From: G965116155 sp965116155
GTDB lineage: Bacteria > Bdellovibrionota > Bdellovibrionia > Bdellovibrionales > UBA1609
Length of the DNA stretch: 64,000 bases
Assembly (NCBI GenBank): GCA_965116155.1
Contig: OZ220488.1
Coordinates: 1,116,001 to 1,180,000, forward strand
Reading direction: 5' to 3'
Both the position numbers and the translations under genes were made by a program. The notes below the pieces were generated by a model. That model was not told the DNA's origin. It made no database searches and saw nothing but the letters and a program-made list of their open reading frames with translations. Position 1 is the stretch's first letter, and every line of letters starts with the position of its first letter. Of the stretch, positions 43,058-52,108 are shown piece by piece.

Positions 43058-44323
43058 TTGGAGTCTATACGCATAGAGGGTGGGCATGTTTTAACAGGCG
43101 AAACCTGGATCAGTGGTGCTAAAAATGCGGCACTGCCGTTGCTTTTTGCATCGCTCTTGGCAGAAGGGGAGCATGTGTTCACCAATGTGCCAAGATTGCA
43201 GGATGTTTTTTTTACGCAAAAACTGCTTGAGCATTTTGGTTGCAAGACAGAGTTTAAAAAAAATCAATTCTCTATACAGGTGCCACAAGAGCTAAGCTCT
43301 GTAGAGGCTCCTTATGATGTAGTACGCAAAATGCGAGCCAGTGTTTTGTGCTTGGGGCCATTGCTCGCGCGTGCGCATAGGGTGCGCGCGAGCTTGCCAG
43401 GAGGCTGTGCTATTGGCACGCGGCCAATTAACTTTCATATTGAAGCTTTTAAGCAATTGGGTGCTAAGGCCAAGTTGGAAAAGGGTTTTGTGGATTTGTG
43501 TGTGTCCAAAGATAAAGCACTAGAGGGCGCAAGGGTGCTATTTGAGGGCGTGACAGTGGGAGGTACAGAAAACCTTTTAATGCTCAGTGTTTTAGCAAAG
43601 GGTGAAACCATTATAGAAAACGCAGCTAAGGAGCCTGAGGTGGTGGATCTGGTGCAATGTTTAAAAAGCATGGGTGCGCGTATAGAAGGTGAGGGGAGCA
43701 GTGTGATTCGGGTGCAGGGGGTGCAGCGCCTCCGCCCATCCCGGCACCATGTGGTGCCCGACCGTATAGAGGCAGGAACCTTGCTTATGGCGGCGGCTAT
43801 TACGGGGGGCAGTGTGCGGCTTACGCATTTGGTGCCTACACATTTGGGCGCGCTGTTAGATAAAATGCGCGAGGCAGGTTTTGTGTTAAGTTGTGGCAAA
43901 GATTGGGTGCAGTTAGATGCGGCCAGCAATTATAAGGGTGTAGATGTCACGACAGCGCCGTATCCTGGTTTTGCGACGGACTTACAGGCGCAGTTTATGG
44001 CTCTTATGACGCAGGCTGAGGGGAGTAGTGTAATTACCGAAGGAGTGTTTGAGAACCGCTTTATGCATGTGCAAGAGCTGGTGCGTTTGGGCGCGGATAT
44101 TTTGCCCAAAAACCAAGTGGCGGTTGTAAGGGGCAAGACTCCTTTGCAGGGGGCGCAGGTTATGGCGACGGACTTGAGGGCGAGTGCCTGTTTGATCGTG
44201 GCAGCCTTAGCAGCTAAGGGGCAAACGCACTTGGGCAGGGTGTACCATTTGGACCGTGGTTACGAGTGCTTGGAGCAAAAACTAAGGTCGCTTGGTGGAA
44301 AGGTGTTTCGGGAGGCGCGGTAG
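43058..44323 (+). CDS. murA: UDP-N-acetylglucosamine 1-carboxyvinyltransferase MurA
   Basis: 421 residues starting at TTG. The active-site cysteine loop is LPGGCAIGTRPIN, so the enzyme should be fosfomycin-sensitive in type. Other marks are ISGAKNAALPLLFASLLAEG and YPGFATDLQAQFMALMTQAE. It performs the first committed step of peptidoglycan synthesis. No strong ribosome site is seen. The fxsA start follows immediately after its stop. Confidence 0.94.
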   Translation: MESIRIEGGHVLTGETWISGAKNAALPLLFASLLAEGEHVFTNVPRLQDVFFTQKLLEHFGCKTEFKKNQFSIQVPQELSSVEAPYDVVRKMRASVLCLGPLLARAHRVRASLPGGCAIGTRPINFHIEAFKQLGAKAKLEKGFVDLCVSKDKALEGARVLFEGVTVGGTENLLMLSVLAKGETIIENAAKEPEVVDLVQCLKSMGARIEGEGSSVIRVQGVQRLRPSRHHVVPDRIEAGTLLMAAAITGGSVRLTHLVPTHLGALLDKMREAGFVLSCGKDWVQLDAASNYKGVDVTTAPYPGFATDLQAQFMALMTQAEGSSVITEGVFENRFMHVQELVRLGADILPKNQVAVVRGKTPLQGAQVMATDLRASACLIVAALAAKGQTHLGRVYHLDRGYECLEQKLRSLGGKVFREAR

Positions 44324-44324
44324 G

Positions 44325-44786
44325 GTGTTTGGGGCGCTGTTTTTGCTGTTTACTGTGGTGCCGGCTGTGGAGCTCTATTTGTTGATCCAGGTGGGCACGC
44401 GCATAGGAGCGGGCAATACCCTGGCCATAGTCATTGTAACGGGTTTTTTAGGGGCATGGTTTGTGCGTTTGCAGGGCTTGGGGGTGTGTGGGGCGCTTAT
44501 AGGTAGGGCGCCGGGTGTGGATATAACTTATAATTTGGCGCGGGGTTTTTTGCTGCTTGTGGGTGGGGTGATGCTGATTACACCCGGTTTTTTAACGGAT
44601 ATTTTGGGCCTGAGCTTAGCTTTGCCTTGGACGGCATATTTTTGGATGAAGGCCTTGAGGAGATTCTTGCAGCACCAAGTGACAAAGGGCAGCGTTAGGG
44701 TCGTGACCCATGGGGGCTTTGTATCAGACCCTGCGGATCAAGATGAACCTGCAGGTTTTAGGGACGTAACGCCGCGTGGGCATTGA
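44325..44786 (+). CDS. FxsA-family membrane protein
   Basis: About 153 residues from GTG 44325, with GGGAGG upstream in murA; a longer TTG frame begins at 44292. FGALFLLFTVVPAVELYLLI, the GAGNTLAIVIVTGFLGAWFV helix and LLLVGGVMLITPGFLTDILG are FxsA features. FxsA of E. coli affects phage T7 exclusion, but the general role is unknown. The hydrophilic tail probably faces the cytoplasm. Confidence 0.82.
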   Translation: MFGALFLLFTVVPAVELYLLIQVGTRIGAGNTLAIVIVTGFLGAWFVRLQGLGVCGALIGRAPGVDITYNLARGFLLLVGGVMLITPGFLTDILGLSLALPWTAYFWMKALRRFLQHQVTKGSVRVVTHGGFVSDPADQDEPAGFRDVTPRGH

Positions 44787-44856
44787 CGGGGGCTCGAGGT
44801 TGTGCGACTTATAGAGGGTTGCGCGGCATATGCGCGCGTTTTTGGAGGGTTGAGTT

Positions 44857-45192
44857 TTGTACGCTATTGTAGAGGCTGGCGGCCGGCAGCACCGGGTGAG
44901 CGTTGGCGATGTATTAAAGTTTAGCCGCGCAGATAAAAGCGAGTTTCGCAAGGGCGAGTCCTTGGATGTGCCGGCTGTTGTTGGGGTGGGCGGTACGCCT
45001 GAGGGTTTGCTTGTGGGCCCGCGGGTTAAGGGCGCCAAGTTGCGGGTGACTTTGTTGCAAAAAGGCCGCGATCCTAAGGTGGTGGTGTTTAAAAAAAAGC
45101 GCCGCAAGGGCTATAGGCGTACTAAGGGGCATAGGCAGGCTTTTACTAAAATGCGGGTGGATGAGATTATTTTGCCCACGAGGAGTCATTAG
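44857..45192 (+). CDS. rplU: 50S ribosomal protein L21
   Basis: 111 residues with TTG start and GGAGGG upstream. YAIVEAGGRQHRVSVGDVL opens the L21 fold; the basic C-terminal loop is VVVFKKKRRKGYRRTKGHRQ. It precedes rpmA, the universal L21-L27 pair; the TAG and the GTG share one base. Confidence 0.96.
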   Translation: MYAIVEAGGRQHRVSVGDVLKFSRADKSEFRKGESLDVPAVVGVGGTPEGLLVGPRVKGAKLRVTLLQKGRDPKVVVFKKKRRKGYRRTKGHRQAFTKMRVDEIILPTRSH

Positions 45193-45440
45193 TGGCATCG
45201 AAAAAAGCGGTCGGTAGTACCAAAAACGGCAGAGACAGCCAAAGCAAAAGGCTGGGCGTAAAGCGCTTTGGTGGCGAGCTGGTGGAGCCGGGCACGATTT
45301 TGGTGCGGCAGAGGGGCACGCGCTTCCATATAGGGCAAAATGTCAAAATGGGCCGCGATCATACCTTGTACGCGGCGCTAAGGGGCCGCGTTTGCTTTGA
45401 GCGCGTCAACAAGCAAAAACTGCGCATCGCCGTGCGCTAG
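45192..45440 (+). CDS. rpmA: 50S ribosomal protein L27
   Basis: 82 residues, GTG start overlapping the rplU stop by one base. ASKKAVGSTKNGRDSQSKRL, then LGVKRFGGELVEPGTILVRQ and HIGQNVKMGRDHTLYA define L27, the protein whose N-terminus reaches the peptidyl-transferase centre. In most species the second residue-block reads HKKGGGS...; here KKAVGS is a variant. obgE, the usual next gene, is not here. Confidence 0.96.
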   Translation: MASKKAVGSTKNGRDSQSKRLGVKRFGGELVEPGTILVRQRGTRFHIGQNVKMGRDHTLYAALRGRVCFERVNKQKLRIAVR

Positions 45441-45445
45441 CCAAG

Positions 45446-45701
45446 TTAGAGCGCTAGCAGCACAAGCTTTATTAGAGCGCAGTCACATTTGGCAGCCCCA
45501 TCAGGGGCGCCCAGACAAAGTGACAAGCGACTATAAGCTTGTGCTGCGGCCTATAAGGAGTCTACGGCCCTGCAGGTTAGATCTAAGCCCGTACTCGCAA
45601 GTGCAATTTATGTAAATTGAGGGTAATGCTGTCGCCTGCGGCCGGGCTGTATTGGTTGCAGTAAGCTTAGGCGTGACCTAAGCTGCCAGATTATCTTAAC
45701 G
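45446..45701. repeat. Nested-hairpin repeat with an alternative second module
   Basis: TTAGAGCGCTAGC starts 5 bp after rpmA. Arms AGCACAAGCTT / AAGCTTGTGCT, inner GTCACATTTGGC / CAAAGTGAC, then GCGGCCTATAAGG. The right module (45567-45701) differs from the usual one and is about 125-135 bp long; it recurs in opposite orientation at 49606-49730. Confidence 0.75.
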
Positions 45702-45988
45702 CTATGAGCACCTTGAGTCGGGCAGTACGTTAAATGTGTATGGCTTTAAACCCCGATCAAAGGGGATTTTAAAAAACCCCTGTTCGTTTAGGTGGGCGTC
45801 ACGGGTAGTCGGTTTAGGCTTCTCTTACGTTTGGCAAAAGCTTGCACACCCCGACCAGAGCAGACTCCCTTAAAAATATAAAAGACGGGTCTTTATTTCC
45901 TTGGACCAAGGGTTTAAAAACCACACACAAATCCATTTTATAACCTCAACCCCATTGCCACAATAAATACCGCCCAAACTGTTTCAAG
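45702..45988. other. Non-coding region, possible structured RNA
   Basis: About 290 bp with no gene. Local stems are CCCC-GATCAAA-GGGG near 45753, AGGGG / CCCCT directly after it and AAAGA-CGGG-TCTTT near 45881, followed by a T-rich stretch. I looked for tmRNA, 6S, SRP and RNase P RNA signatures on both strands and saw no convincing match. Confidence 0.25.
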
Positions 45989-46110
45989 TTAGAGCGCTAG
46001 CTGCGTAAGCATTAGAGTGCTAGGAAAATGCCCTGGGGCAGAACGCAGTCTACCTGATAGCCCCTTACCAAAGGGAGGCCGCGCTTGGGGACAAGCGCCG
46101 CTCCGCGTTA
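45989..46110. repeat. Partial nested-hairpin repeats
   Basis: Two left ends in tandem (TTAGAGCGCTAGC at 45989 and ATTAGAGTGCTAGG at 46011) with GCGTAAGCAT between them, arm AAAATGCCCTGGGG, then GCAGTCTACCTGATAG and a degraded right half. It lies upstream of the next gene. Confidence 0.65.
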
Positions 46111-46200
46111 TGGCCCAATGATGCGGCGTTGCTTTTGCGTGGGTTGCGTTCGTAAAATGACACTCAAGGTCATTGCGATTAGCCAACAAGGGGGGAAACA

Positions 46201-46719
46201 ATGGGGGCATTGCGCTATTTTGGGGTTTTATTTTTATTAGTGTCTTTTAATGCTACTGCGGGGCATGCGGCGCCTGCTGCGGGGCTAGAGCCGCTTCAGG
46301 GCCGGCACCATTCGGATCATCTGGAGCTATTGATGAGCTCAGGTGACGAGGAGCTCGCAAACGCTACTAGGGATCGGCGTTATCGCAGGGATCGCTATCG
46401 CAGGGACTATAGGAAAGACTGTCGTGATCGTTATGAAGACGTGTACAAAAACCGCACAGCTCGCGTAGTGGTGGTGCTTTATGCGTCTAATCATTGGCAT
46501 GTTGCCTTAAGTAAGATCAAGCGCATTTTGGATCGTAACTTTTATGTAAGAGCAGACTCACAGTCTTCACCTTCGTATGACCGTTACAAGATAAAATGGG
46601 GGTTTGATGTAAGCTGGTACGGTCCTAAAAGGTATCTAAGGCGCGCCATACACCGGATCGAAGGCCTCGACGACGTCATCTACGTCACTCACTACGACGA
46701 CAAGCGCAGGCGCCACTAA
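46201..46719 (+). CDS. Exported arginine-rich protein of unknown function
   Basis: 172 residues. Signal peptide (YFGVLFLLVSFNATAGHAAP), then an acidic-to-basic transition and an RYRRDRYRRDYRKD repeat (about 60-75). A folded part with ARVVVVLYASNHWHVALSKI and YKIKWGFDVSWYG follows, suggesting an alpha-beta fold. No family recognised. AAGGGGGGAAAC precedes the ATG. A terminator follows 17 bp after the stop, so it is probably transcribed alone. Confidence 0.55.
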   Translation: MGALRYFGVLFLLVSFNATAGHAAPAAGLEPLQGRHHSDHLELLMSSGDEELANATRDRRYRRDRYRRDYRKDCRDRYEDVYKNRTARVVVVLYASNHWHVALSKIKRILDRNFYVRADSQSSPSYDRYKIKWGFDVSWYGPKRYLRRAIHRIEGLDDVIYVTHYDDKRRRH

Positions 46720-46735
46720 TTGCGCCAGAAAGCAA

Positions 46736-46775
46736 CCCTCACGCCACTAGGCGTGAGGGGCGCGTTTTTATTTTC
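46736..46775 (+). terminator. Rho-independent terminator
   Basis: CCCTCACGCC-ACTA-GGCGTGAGGG, a perfect 10-bp stem with a 4-base loop, then GCGCGTTTTTATTTT. It ends transcription of the gene at 46201. The gap to the next gene (about 150 bp) holds no other feature I can support. Confidence 0.85.
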
Positions 46776-46926
46776 CCACTGTTTGGCTCGCCTGGTAAGG
46801 CCATCTACATCTATAAGAAACTCCAGGCAAAGCAGGTTAACTTCTTTAAAACATTTTCGCACCTACTAAGGTACATTTAAATTTTGTGGTATGTATAAGG
46901 GCGAAAAAGGTAGGAGGGTCGCCCCT

Positions 46927-47871
46927 GTGAAAAAGTTATACAAGGTGAGTGTAATAGCAGCCAGAGGAGTGCTTGTAAGTCTGTTGTTATCGACTCCGTT
47001 ACTGTCGCAGGAGGTCAGAGCCGTATCGGATGGCTGTGAGCCTGGAGTGACGTTTTGCGTTGAGACTGAAAAGGTCGTGCTGCATGTTAGTGTTTTAGAC
47101 CGCAAGGGTCGCTTCGTTACGGACCTGCAAGCGGGAGATTTTGTGGTTGCTGAAGATAAAGTACAGCAACCGCTTACGTATTTTTCTCAGGAGGATGTTC
47201 CTGTCTCTCTTGGGCTTGTCATTGACAACTCTGGCAGCATGCGTGAGAAGCGTCGCCAGATTAATCAAGCCGCCCTGGAGTTTGTTAAAGCATCAAATCG
47301 TGAGGACGAGGTGTTTATTGTAAATTTTAATGACGAAGCCTATTTGGATCAGGATTTTACGAGCAATATTGAGCGCCTGCAGGATGCTTTGCAAAGAATC
47401 GACACTCGAGGCGGAACGGCGCTTTACGATGCAATATCGATGTCGCTGGACCACTTGGAGGCAGAGGGTGACAAGCAGTACAACAAGCGAGCTTTGCTTG
47501 TTATTACCGATGGCGAAGACACCAAAAGCAAAATGGATCTAGAGCTTTTGGTGCGCAAGGTGCAAAGGGCGGATGTGACAATCTATGGCATAGGGCTTTT
47601 GTCTGAAGAAGAACGTCGGGCAGCGAAAAGGGCGCAGCGCCATCTTATTAGCCTTACGCGGCCAGCGGGTGGTCCGGCATATTTTCCAGATACAGCGGCA
47701 GATGTCGATGCTTTGGTGAAGCGTATTGCAGCGGATATTCGTAACCAGTATATCTTGGAATACAATCGCCCAAGTGGAAAGGCTCCCGGGTTTAGGCGCA
47801 TCCAGATCGACCTTAAGGCTAAGGCAAGAAAAAATCGGGTCCGGCATCGTCCTGGCTACTATGCCGAATAG
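46927..47871 (+). CDS. Exported VWFA-domain protein
   Basis: About 314 residues from GTG 46927, which has AGGAGG 9 bp upstream; the frame is open to an ATG at 46891 lacking a site. A signal peptide (VLVSLLLSTPLLSQEVRA) is followed by an Ig-like stretch (VVLHVSVLDRKGRFVTDL) and a von Willebrand A domain with MIDAS residues in VIDNSGSMREKR and LVITDGEDTKSK. The pattern matches the VWFA-related family frequent in Acidobacteria and deltaproteobacteria. Probably an envelope metal-dependent adhesion or scaffold protein. Confidence 0.82.
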   Translation: MKKLYKVSVIAARGVLVSLLLSTPLLSQEVRAVSDGCEPGVTFCVETEKVVLHVSVLDRKGRFVTDLQAGDFVVAEDKVQQPLTYFSQEDVPVSLGLVIDNSGSMREKRRQINQAALEFVKASNREDEVFIVNFNDEAYLDQDFTSNIERLQDALQRIDTRGGTALYDAISMSLDHLEAEGDKQYNKRALLVITDGEDTKSKMDLELLVRKVQRADVTIYGIGLLSEEERRAAKRAQRHLISLTRPAGGPAYFPDTAADVDALVKRIAADIRNQYILEYNRPSGKAPGFRRIQIDLKAKARKNRVRHRPGYYAE

Positions 47872-47989
47872 TATCGATTTGTCGTATAAAAATTACATGC
47901 CTTTGCTTTTTTATCTAACACCTAAGGTTTAATAGAGTGGCGGTGTTTTTGCGCCGTTTTAAAAAATCTTTATCAAGGGGTTTAGGGGT

Positions 47990-48649
47990 ATGTGTGTAGA
48001 AAAACGATTCCTATGTGGTTTTTTGAGTTTTATTTTTTGTAGTGCTTTGTTGCAAACTGCAAATGCACAAACAAGCACTTATGATCATGCTTACGGCCGT
48101 ATGGAGCGCATGCTTAAGCGTTGTAATGACGCGGGTCAGGCGGAGCACATGAGGCAAACGTGGCCCAAGTATATTGCGGGCTCTTTAGGGTGGGGGGTTT
48201 TTGTAGGGAGTTTTTTGTTTAGAAGTAAAAAAAAATGGATTTATTTAACTAGTCTTGGGGCTGCGCTTGTAGGTTTTACTAGTGCAGATCGTGATGAGCG
48301 TGCGAGCAAGGCAAAGGCTGACCTGGGGGCTATAATACCCAAAAAGCCTTGGTACCGGCCTTTGGCTTGGAAAGCTTGTGAGGGGCTTTTTACAGCGGAG
48401 CTTAATATGCAAGATGGTAGTATTACTTTTTGGGAAAAAGGCCACAGCGCTGGGGTGACATGTTTGCTTAACCCTGGTGTTGAGGTGGTCCTTTTTGGCG
48501 ACACATTCGAGCAGCCTATTTCTACTCCATCAACCTTAAAAGACACCCTGCGCCCCCTCTCGATCCAAAAAGAAACCTGCCATAATACATTAGTCGTGAC
48601 TGAAGTATGTTCTCCGGCTTCCGGCTGTCGCGTACTCATGCCCTATTAG
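47990..48649 (+). CDS. Exported protein of unknown function with repeat-derived C-terminus
   Basis: 219 residues. Signal peptide (FLSFIFCSALLQTANA), then YDHAYGRMERMLKRCNDA and a hydrophobic pair (YIAGSLGWGVFVGSFLF, WIYLTSLGAALVGFTSA). The C-terminal domain contains three or four cysteines. The last about 17 codons (VVTEVCSPASGCRVLMP) are encoded by a 51-bp module (48591-48641) that is identical, inverted, to intergenic DNA at 19715-19765. So the natural C-terminus may have been replaced by repeat sequence. No family recognised. Confidence 0.5.
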   Translation: MCVEKRFLCGFLSFIFCSALLQTANAQTSTYDHAYGRMERMLKRCNDAGQAEHMRQTWPKYIAGSLGWGVFVGSFLFRSKKKWIYLTSLGAALVGFTSADRDERASKAKADLGAIIPKKPWYRPLAWKACEGLFTAELNMQDGSITFWEKGHSAGVTCLLNPGVEVVLFGDTFEQPISTPSTLKDTLRPLSIQKETCHNTLVVTEVCSPASGCRVLMPY

Positions 48650-48715
48650 GGTTTTAATACTGTATCTTAACGAGCTCTACATTTTTACGCCTTACGCAGA
48701 CGCGCCAGAGTCAGC

Positions 48716-49071
48716 TGGAGAACATACTTCAGCACCAGGGGCTAACACGCAAAACCTGCACCAGACTGAATATTTCGTGCACTAAAGAACCCTTCATTTT
48801 GCAGGTTTTTCCGTACAAAGCACCAAAAACTCTGCAAAAACAGAACCCACAATATCAACAAATTTAACAATAATTACAAGCGCTTAGAGAATACTTCAGC
48901 GCCGACTACATTAAAGGACCAATAAAATTTTCTGGGATAGAGTGGCGGCGCTACCCGCCCAAGATTTCAAGGGGCCACTTTTATGCTTACGCTTGTAGCG
49001 AAGGGCTCCAAAGGGGCGCGAAGCGTCCCGACTCACGTAAGCAAGTTTAATTCTCTTGGTTTTGCTTAGTC
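48716..49071. repeat. Degraded hairpin-repeat fragments
   Basis: Fragments of the repeat family: GGAGAACATACTTCAGC (also at 19738), arms AAAACCTGCA / TGCAGGTTTT, AAAATTTTCTGGGATAGAG (also at 63316), AAGATTTCAAGGGGCCAC (also at 63815) and a family end ATGCTTACGC. No gene is seen in this 460-bp gap. Confidence 0.6.
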
Positions 49072-49114
49072 CAAAGCCGCGACACTCTTAGAAGTGCATG
49101 CGCTTTTAGCTGTA

Positions 49115-49498
49115 CTAGTCGCTACTTGGCACGAAAATAAATGGGAAACGCACTCTATTAATTTCACCCTCTTTAGGTTCAGGAAACAGCAAGCCCGATA
49201 TCAATTCACGCAAACAAACTGCTGGTTGATCGCTATCCATGTCGTTAGATTCCACTCTGGTGCGCACCACGCGCCCGCCAGTGCCAATATCCCACTCTAT
49301 GATTATCGTGCTCCGGCGCCTTTTTTGCACGTCGTTGTAACAGGCTATGATGCCGGGTTTATTAAGACGAAGGACTTCCAAAATTGCGTTCCGATTAACA
49401 GAGCCTGACGCGTTTTCAGTCGTTGTGCAAGCTACCGAAGGCAACACCATGCCCAGGACAGCCAATATTTGGTAACAATATTTTAAACATTTTGGCAT
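49115..49498 (-). CDS. Lipoprotein with AgmX/PglI C-terminal-like domain
   Basis: 127 residues. The lipobox LPSVAC at the end of the signal sequence predicts lipidation at cysteine 24. The rest matches the AgmX/PglI C-terminal (TonB-like) domain common in Myxococcota: a conserved IIACYNDVQKRR, then IIIEWDIGTGGRVV and VCLRELISGLLFPEPKEG with the paired cysteines. AgmX/PglI proteins belong to gliding and envelope-energised machines. Here the domain is a stand-alone lipoprotein, isolated between repeat clusters. Confidence 0.72.
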   Translation of the reverse strand: MPKCLKYCYQILAVLGMVLPSVACTTTENASGSVNRNAILEVLRLNKPGIIACYNDVQKRRRSTIIIEWDIGTGGRVVRTRVESNDMDSDQPAVCLRELISGLLFPEPKEGEINRVRFPFIFVPSSD

Positions 49499-49605
49499 TT
49501 AATCCGCTCCTTACTGTTTTTTATACAGGAGGATAGGGTTGTAAATTTTATTCAATGTACGAGGGGTGCAGGTGGCTGCACTATCCGCAAGAGGTATCCA
49601 TGGCA

Positions 49606-50027
49606 TTAAGATAATCTGGCAGGCCACGCCTGAGTGTATCACAATTTACTAAGCATGGTCGCAGGCGGCGCTATTTTCCTCAATATAAATTGCACTTGCG
49701 GGTACGGGCTTAGACCTAACCTGCAGGGCCATAGAGAGCTGTCTAGCGCGCAAAAATGTTTCAGGCAGGACCACTTGTCCCGTAAGGATAAAAGCGCCAG
49801 CAAAAACACTTTGATCAGAAGTGCAGCCACCTTGGCAGCCCCTGCAAGGGGTGCCAGCCAAGGTGGCAAGCGAGGTTCTCATTCAAAGTGTTTTTGCGCG
49901 CTAGATAGCTATCAACGCGCCGATAGCTTTGGGCGATCAATAGGCCCAAAGCGTTCAGACTCTCGTAGATGGCCCGCGCCTGATGGCGCTATCAGCTGGA
50001 CTGCGTAAGGCTGAGGACAGAAGCTAT
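49606..50027. repeat. Composite hairpin repeats (lipoprotein-speA gap, left part)
   Basis: 49606-49730 is the alternative second module also found at 45567-45701 (shared CTGCAGGGCC, TTGCACTTGCG and AAGATAATCTGGC). It is followed by units with arms AAAACACTTTGA / TCAAAGTGTTTT, inner CCACCTTGGC / GCCAAGGTGG around CCCCTGCAAGGGG, and a stem CGATAGCTTTGGGC / GCCCAAAGCG. No gene is seen. Confidence 0.7.
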
Positions 50028-50138
50028 ACAGCACGTGAGGGCGCCCTGGCTTAGGCCGCTTGCCTTGCACACCTACGGGTGTGTCAGCAGGCTGCGCTTT
50101 CTGGCCAGGGCGCCCTCACTAACACTTTTATGCTTACG
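50028..50138. repeat. Hairpin repeat supplying the speA stop codon
   Basis: Arms GTGAGGGCGCCCTGGC / GCCAGGGCGCCCTCAC (16 bp, perfect), inner ACACCTACGGGTGT stem, ending ATGCTTACGC. Read on the minus strand the end GCGTAAGC gives the last alanine and TAA of speA. The same arms occur at 63588-63668. Confidence 0.75.
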
Positions 50139-52104
50139 CTTTTAGCAAGTATGCGTAGTTGTTGAGGGCTTGGTCGTAGTGTTGCAAAAGCTGATGGGCT
50201 TCAGATAGGCTGATTTTTTGAGCATGTATAGCGCCTTCTGTAGCCTGCCTAATACGCTCTACCAAATTGGGTCGTTCGTAAGACAAATAGCCCAATAAAT
50301 CCGAAACATTGTCCCCTCGCACTACGTGGTCAATACTATACTGCCCATTGTGATCCACACTTATATGAACCGCATTGGTGTCTCCAAAAAGATTATGCAA
50401 ATCCCCCAAAGTCTCCTGATACGCGCCCGTCAAAAATACCCCTATAAAATAATTCTCCCTCTCTCCTACCGAATGTACCTCTATAAAATTTTGCGTTTCA
50501 AAAGTATCAGGATCAATAAATCTATTAAGCTTGCCATCAGAGTCACAGGTGAGGTCTGCTAAAATAACACGCTTGTCAGGTTTTTCACACAACCTCTGCA
50601 AAGGCATCACGGGGAACACCTGCCGCATAGCCCAAGAGTCTGGCAAAGACTGAAAAATACTAAAATTACAATAATAAATACCAGCAAGCTCTTTTTGCAG
50701 CTTCCAATAAAGGTCTTCAAAAGCCTTGTGGCCTCTCGCCAAGTTGTTGATTTTATAACATATGGCCCAATACAAAGCCTCTGCCTTAGCTCTTTGCGAT
50801 AAGGTTAAAGCCCCATAAGCAAACAGGTTAATGGCGTCGGTATTTTTTTCTATAAGATCATTGTAATACTCGTTGAGGTTTTCTTGTGTAAGCGTTTTAT
50901 AAATATAGAATAAATCTTTTACCACCATGCTGTCTTGAGCATGCGGCAACGGCGCTTTATATGGTGTGCTGTTAGCGCCTAACACATCAAAAACCAAAAC
51001 CGAACTATGCGCCACAAGCGACCGGCCGGATTCAGAAATAATATGCGGGTGCGGCACAGAGCGATCGTCGCAAATAGACTTTACAATACTAATAACATCA
51101 TTAGCGTACTCTTGCTCTGTATAGTTGCAAGAGCTATCACTCATGCGAGAGCCATCGTAATTAACACCCAAGCCTCCGCCCACATCTAAAAACCGCAGCG
51201 ACTGCGCTCCCATATGATAAAGCTCAACATAAAACCTTGCCGCCTCTTTAAGAGAGGTTTTGATGTGCTGTATAGAAGGTATTTGCGATCCCAAATGAAA
51301 ATGCAGCAAACTCAAACACTGCAGCATATTTTGTGCTTTTAAAGTCTCTACAGCTTTTATAATTTCAGGCGGCGTAAGCCCAAACTTAGAGTGCGCTCCA
51401 CAAGACTCCATCCACCTGCCTGCACCCCGCGCATTGAGTTTGAGCCTAAAACCAATTAAGGGCTCAATTTTTAGCGCGCGGGCCCTTTGGCACACGATCT
51501 CTAGCTCCTCAAACCTATCGATCACCACAAACACCTGCGCTCCAATTTTTTGAGCCAGCAAAGTGGTCTCTATATACTCTGCGTCTTTAAAACCATTACA
51601 CACCAGCATAGGTGGGCGAGATGAGGTTTTAGCGCTTAGCCCCATGGCCAAACTAATTAGCAGCTCAGACTTGCTGCCACACTCCAAACCCAAAGAGTAC
51701 TGTCCCCCTTGGGACATTAGCTCCTCTATCAAATGGCTCTGCTGGTTTACCTTGATGGGGTAAACGGGATAATACGCCCCCTTGTAGGACTCCTCTTTAA
51801 TAGAGCGCCCAAAGCATTCGTACAAAAGCTTTAAACGGGCTGCTAGGATGTTGGAAAATCTTAAAATCAAAGGCAATCGAATGCCTCGCTCTTTGAGGCT
51901 GAGCACCATCTGGAAGAGGTCCAAGCCTTTTGTAACGCCGCGCGTTTTTTCGCTATTTGACAAATCTTTGGGGCCAATGACTTGCACATTGCCTTGAGGG
52001 TTTATAGAAAAATACCCACCCCCCCAATTGTTGATACCATATAGGCGGGAGCTTTGGTCCTGGGACCAAGAATTTTCAGGCTGTTTATTTTCCAAGGGAC
52101 CCAT
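50134..52104 (-). CDS. speA: Biosynthetic arginine decarboxylase
   Basis: About 656 residues from the ATG at 52104 (GPLENKQPENSWS); a longer frame to 52203 runs antisense to leuS. It is a PLP enzyme of the alanine-racemase fold: PLP-lysine region YPVYPIKVNQQSHLIEEL, ECGSKSELLISLAMG and DVGGGLGVNYDGS. LYGINNWGGGYFSIN is the usual start of SpeA. It converts arginine to agmatine for polyamine synthesis. The last residues and stop come from a repeat. Its start is 4 bp from the divergent leuS start. Confidence 0.93.
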   Translation of the reverse strand: MGPLENKQPENSWSQDQSSRLYGINNWGGGYFSINPQGNVQVIGPKDLSNSEKTRGVTKGLDLFQMVLSLKERGIRLPLILRFSNILAARLKLLYECFGRSIKEESYKGAYYPVYPIKVNQQSHLIEELMSQGGQYSLGLECGSKSELLISLAMGLSAKTSSRPPMLVCNGFKDAEYIETTLLAQKIGAQVFVVIDRFEELEIVCQRARALKIEPLIGFRLKLNARGAGRWMESCGAHSKFGLTPPEIIKAVETLKAQNMLQCLSLLHFHLGSQIPSIQHIKTSLKEAARFYVELYHMGAQSLRFLDVGGGLGVNYDGSRMSDSSCNYTEQEYANDVISIVKSICDDRSVPHPHIISESGRSLVAHSSVLVFDVLGANSTPYKAPLPHAQDSMVVKDLFYIYKTLTQENLNEYYNDLIEKNTDAINLFAYGALTLSQRAKAEALYWAICYKINNLARGHKAFEDLYWKLQKELAGIYYCNFSIFQSLPDSWAMRQVFPVMPLQRLCEKPDKRVILADLTCDSDGKLNRFIDPDTFETQNFIEVHSVGERENYFIGVFLTGAYQETLGDLHNLFGDTNAVHISVDHNGQYSIDHVVRGDNVSDLLGYLSYERPNLVERIRQATEGAIHAQKISLSEAHQLLQHYDQALNNYAYLLKA

Positions 52105-52108
52105 TTTG

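Noticed and set aside
45702..45988. tmRNA or 6S RNA candidate
   Set aside because: A GAGAAGCCTAAA-like stretch and hairpins caught my eye, but no tRNA-like end, tag frame or closing 5'/3' stem was found.
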